The translations under genes were made by a program, and so were the position numbers. From Paenibacillus foliorum (GTDB lineage Bacteria > Bacillota > Bacilli > Paenibacillales > NBRC-103111), in the NCBI RefSeq assembly GCF_013141765.1, contig NZ_WHOD01000102.1, positions 62,001-126,000 on the forward strand: a stretch of 64,000 nt of DNA, in the 5' to 3' direction. Below, one piece after another: positions 61,992 to 64,000 of the stretch. The notes under the pieces are model-generated. The model did no database searches. It was given only the letters and a program-made list of their open reading frames with translations, and was not told where the DNA came from. The first letter of the stretch is position 1, and every line of letters begins with the position of its first letter.

Positions 61992-62856
61992 AAATGTTCT
62001 TCACTTCCCCGCCTGTCTTGACGTTCTCAAACGCTTGGCGAATCAGCTCCAGACAATCCGTTATTTCCTCTGGCTTGGCATGCTCAAGAATCAACGGCAC
62101 CTCCGGCATATCGCTGCTGAGATGGGCTGCATATAGATCCCAATTAGCTTGACCTGCACCTACTCGCGGAGTTGTAAAGCCTTCCTCGTTGTATAAGGTA
62201 TCCTTGGCATGGGCAATTGGACTGTGTGAACCTATAGTTTTAAAAATAGTAGCCATCGCTTCTTCCTGCTTGTTTAAATCAGCCTCTGTTAAATAGTTGA
62301 AAGGATCCATAATGAGGCCCAGACCTTCGCTGCCCAACTGCTCCATCAGACGAGCGGCCTGCTCTGGAGTCGCCAGTACATTAAGAGCAAACCCTTCCAA
62401 AAGCAGAACGGCTCCGTTCTTTACCGCGCGGTTACGCAGGCGATCCACGATTGTGAGCAGCTGATCCCAGGCTTCAGGAGACCGATTTCCTTCGTAATCC
62501 CGCCACGCATTGGTTGGATGAAGGCTCCCCGTTTCTGTAGCCATATACCGTGTTCCGTAAACCGAACATAGGTCTATCATCTTCTCGAGCTGCGTAAGCT
62601 TTTCTTCGCGTTTAGCAAGATTAGGATTCAACAGGTTTGTATATCCCGATAAGCCTACGATAGAAATCCCCTTATCTTCAAAAATAGCACGAAGCTTCTC
62701 AACACGAAGGGGTGAAAAGGGCTCATCGTCCATTACCTGAAATTTTTGCTTAGGATCTAACTGCACGTATGTTAGACCTTGCTTGCAAGCGTTTTCGGCT
62801 ATGTCTTGAGCTGACCAGCCCATATATATATAACTCATAAATCCTAGCTTATTCAT
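61981..62856 (-). CDS. Sugar phosphate isomerase/epimerase-like TIM-barrel protein
   Basis: The protein has 291 residues, typical of the xylose-isomerase-like (AP_endonuc_2) superfamily. The metal-ligand set at strand ends is visible: E in LLLEGFALN, D in LIMDPFNY, H and D in IAHAKDTL, and E in LILEHAKPEE. The N-terminus reads LGFMSYIYMGWSAQDIAENA. Family members isomerise or epimerise keto-sugars, inositols or 3-keto sugars. It lies immediately after a Gfo/Idh/MocA enzyme with a one-base overlap, the common pairing for 3-keto-glycoside or inositol-type chemistry. AAAGGAAGCG precedes the ATG. Confidence 0.85.
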   Translation of the reverse strand: MNKLGFMSYIYMGWSAQDIAENACKQGLTYVQLDPKQKFQVMDDEPFSPLRVEKLRAIFEDKGISIVGLSGYTNLLNPNLAKREEKLTQLEKMIDLCSVYGTRYMATETGSLHPTNAWRDYEGNRSPEAWDQLLTIVDRLRNRAVKNGAVLLLEGFALNVLATPEQAARLMEQLGSEGLGLIMDPFNYLTEADLNKQEEAMATIFKTIGSHSPIAHAKDTLYNEEGFTTPRVGAGQANWDLYAAHLSSDMPEVPLILEHAKPEEITDCLELIRQAFENVKTGGEVKNIYGS

Positions 62857-63950
62857 TACTTATCGCTTCCTTTCAGCACATCGGCTCTCTCCACCACACA
62901 GCCCTCTTGACTGGAAGTAACCATCGCTGTAGTCATAGCTATGGTTTGCAGATTATCTTCCGGAGTTACCGGTGGGAGCGTCCCTTGGTCTATAGAGGTA
63001 ATGAATGCCAGCATCGAGCCTGCGAATGCGTCAGGGAACCAGCTTCCCTTAAGCTGAATCTCATGCACCACATTTTTATGCTTGTTTAATGCCATATACA
63101 GCGTATCCTGCGTGCACCACACGCTTCCTTCTGTACCGTCAACCCACCAAGTATTGCTATGCGAGCGGTTTGCTTTGGCAATATTATTGAAGTGCAGACT
63201 TGCCATCAATGGATTTCGTCCGCCCTTCGGACCAAACTCTACGTTGGCTGAGTAGATCAGCGGATCTACGGCATTTTGCTGCGGCAGCTGCGCGGTTGTG
63301 CAATGTACCCGAGACCATTCCTGTTCCGGATTAGGGTTAAAATAACGGCATAAATCCACATAATGTATACCGTGATCGACGATGTTGAAATCTTTCATAT
63401 CCGTCCACCATCTGCCCGCTTGATCCTGAAACGAACGCATGTCATGATGAATGCTGTAGATGTGACCGATCAGATCCTGCTCCAGCACCAGCTTTAGCGC
63501 TTTGTGCGCAGGAGCCCAACGAGCCTGCTGATTCACGCCAAGCATAATACCGAGCCGGTTGGCCTCTTCACCAAGCAGCTTGGCGTGATCCAAGCTTAAC
63601 GCCAGCGGCTTCTGGCATAAAACCGGTCGAGGGGCCTTGCCGATTAGCTTAAGCACTTCCAATCTAGGTTCAGGATGAATAGCCAAATCAATAACAGCTA
63701 CATCCTCTCTCTCCAGCAGTTCATTCACATTCGTCGTCCAGAACGGAATACTGAATCTTTCCGCTGTAGCACGCGCCGCTTCCTCGCTAACATCACAGCA
63801 AGCAGCAATTTTTAATCCGTATTTCGTGTAAGCGGGTAAATGTGCAGTATTGGCGATGCTTCCGCAGCCAATCATACCGATTCCATATTTGTTCACATCA
63901 CTGATGTGCTGTTTTCTCGGCAAATAATGTTCAGGTCTAATAAATTCCAT
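62856..63950 (-). CDS. Gfo/Idh/MocA family oxidoreductase
   Basis: The protein has 364 residues; AGAGGTGAGATC precedes the ATG. The Rossmann loop reads GIGMIGCGSIANTAHLPAY and the second strand AACCDVSEEAARA. The EKP motif reads VLCQKPLALS, Glu replaced by Gln as in the 5064-6173 protein. The substrate domain has FNIVDHGIHYVDLCRYF, with the active-site His. It is the most upstream gene visible and heads the glycosidase run; only 50 bases of its upstream region are in the window, without a visible promoter. It probably oxidises a sugar or sugar acid and hands it to the adjacent isomerase-like protein. Confidence 0.87.
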   Translation of the reverse strand: MEFIRPEHYLPRKQHISDVNKYGIGMIGCGSIANTAHLPAYTKYGLKIAACCDVSEEAARATAERFSIPFWTTNVNELLEREDVAVIDLAIHPEPRLEVLKLIGKAPRPVLCQKPLALSLDHAKLLGEEANRLGIMLGVNQQARWAPAHKALKLVLEQDLIGHIYSIHHDMRSFQDQAGRWWTDMKDFNIVDHGIHYVDLCRYFNPNPEQEWSRVHCTTAQLPQQNAVDPLIYSANVEFGPKGGRNPLMASLHFNNIAKANRSHSNTWWVDGTEGSVWCTQDTLYMALNKHKNVVHEIQLKGSWFPDAFAGSMLAFITSIDQGTLPPVTPEDNLQTIAMTTAMVTSSQEGCVVERADVLKGSDK

Positions 63951-64000
63951 GATCTCACCTCTCTGATTTCTAGATTACACCAGTACAAAAAATCATGTAT

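Noticed and set aside
1..64000. CRISPR array, tRNA/rRNA genes, insertion sequences or phage genes
   Set aside because: No spaced repeat arrays, cloverleaf-like sequences, transposase motifs or terminal inverted repeats were recognised on reading; a tool-based search was not possible.

Overview
The window looks like chromosome of a Gram-positive, low-to-mid GC bacterium of the Paenibacillus type. The reasons are lipoprotein solute-binding proteins of the YtcQ/LipO kind, S-layer-homology (SLH) surface proteins, DUF5696 and NHL/Yip1 membrane proteins beside ABC sugar permeases, strong AGGAGG ribosome sites, frequent TTG/GTG starts and CcpA-type cre sites. All 38 genes recognised lie on the minus strand, so transcription runs from 64000 down to 1. 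No tRNA, rRNA, phage, IS or CRISPR was seen. The species assignment is inference.

The theme is pectin, most likely the branched rhamnogalacturonans (RG-I/RG-II). From high to low coordinates: (1) 63950-40429 is a tightly overlapping run: Gfo/Idh/MocA oxidoreductase, sugar isomerase/epimerase-like barrel, an unassigned 557-aa barrel protein, GH2, an unassigned 703-aa protein, LacZ-type GH2, GH42, a GH106-like enzyme, an NHL/Yip1 membrane protein, DUF5696, and two ABC sugar permeases. (2) 40237-32398 holds surface proteins: two near-duplicate lipoprotein solute-binding proteins, four small lipoproteins and one SLH protein; the last five share one uncharacterised flavodoxin/ThuA-like domain. (3) 32188-26645 is a MacAB-like ABC export module (ATPase, adaptor lipoprotein, FtsX-type permease, second ATPase with an AbrB-like tail), followed by a GH127-like enzyme. 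(4) 24591-21280 is a large SLH protein ending at a strong terminator. (5) 21107-5064 is an 11-gene catabolic operon: Gfo/Idh/MocA, two-domain esterase, Asp/Glu racemase-like protein, RuBisCO-like protein, DUF1537 acid-sugar kinase, GH106, two solute-binding-like proteins without signal peptides flanking a CaiB/BaiF CoA-transferase and a MaoC hydratase, and a second Gfo/Idh/MocA. (6) 4592-1 holds a secreted multidomain protein and the first 710 residues of a secreted FN3-FN3-pectinesterase-pectate lyase fusion.

Working model (inference): secreted pectinesterase/lyase and S-layer proteins open up pectin outside the cell. Lipoprotein binding proteins and the permease pair import large oligosaccharides. 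Signal-less GH106, GH2, GH42 and GH127-like enzymes take them apart in the cytoplasm. The 21107-5064 operon then processes an unusual acidic, probably branched, sugar. The RuBisCO-like protein plus DUF1537 kinase pair recalls D-apionate catabolism, but the rest of the operon does not match the published apionate pathways, so this is the best candidate for an undescribed pathway.

Four intergenic regions (near 5000, 24780, 32310 and 37965) carry the same composite promoter element: two CCTAT half-sites exactly 22 bp apart, then a TTYRTA core at a fixed distance. This points to one AraC-type activator, not encoded in the window, controlling the whole locus.
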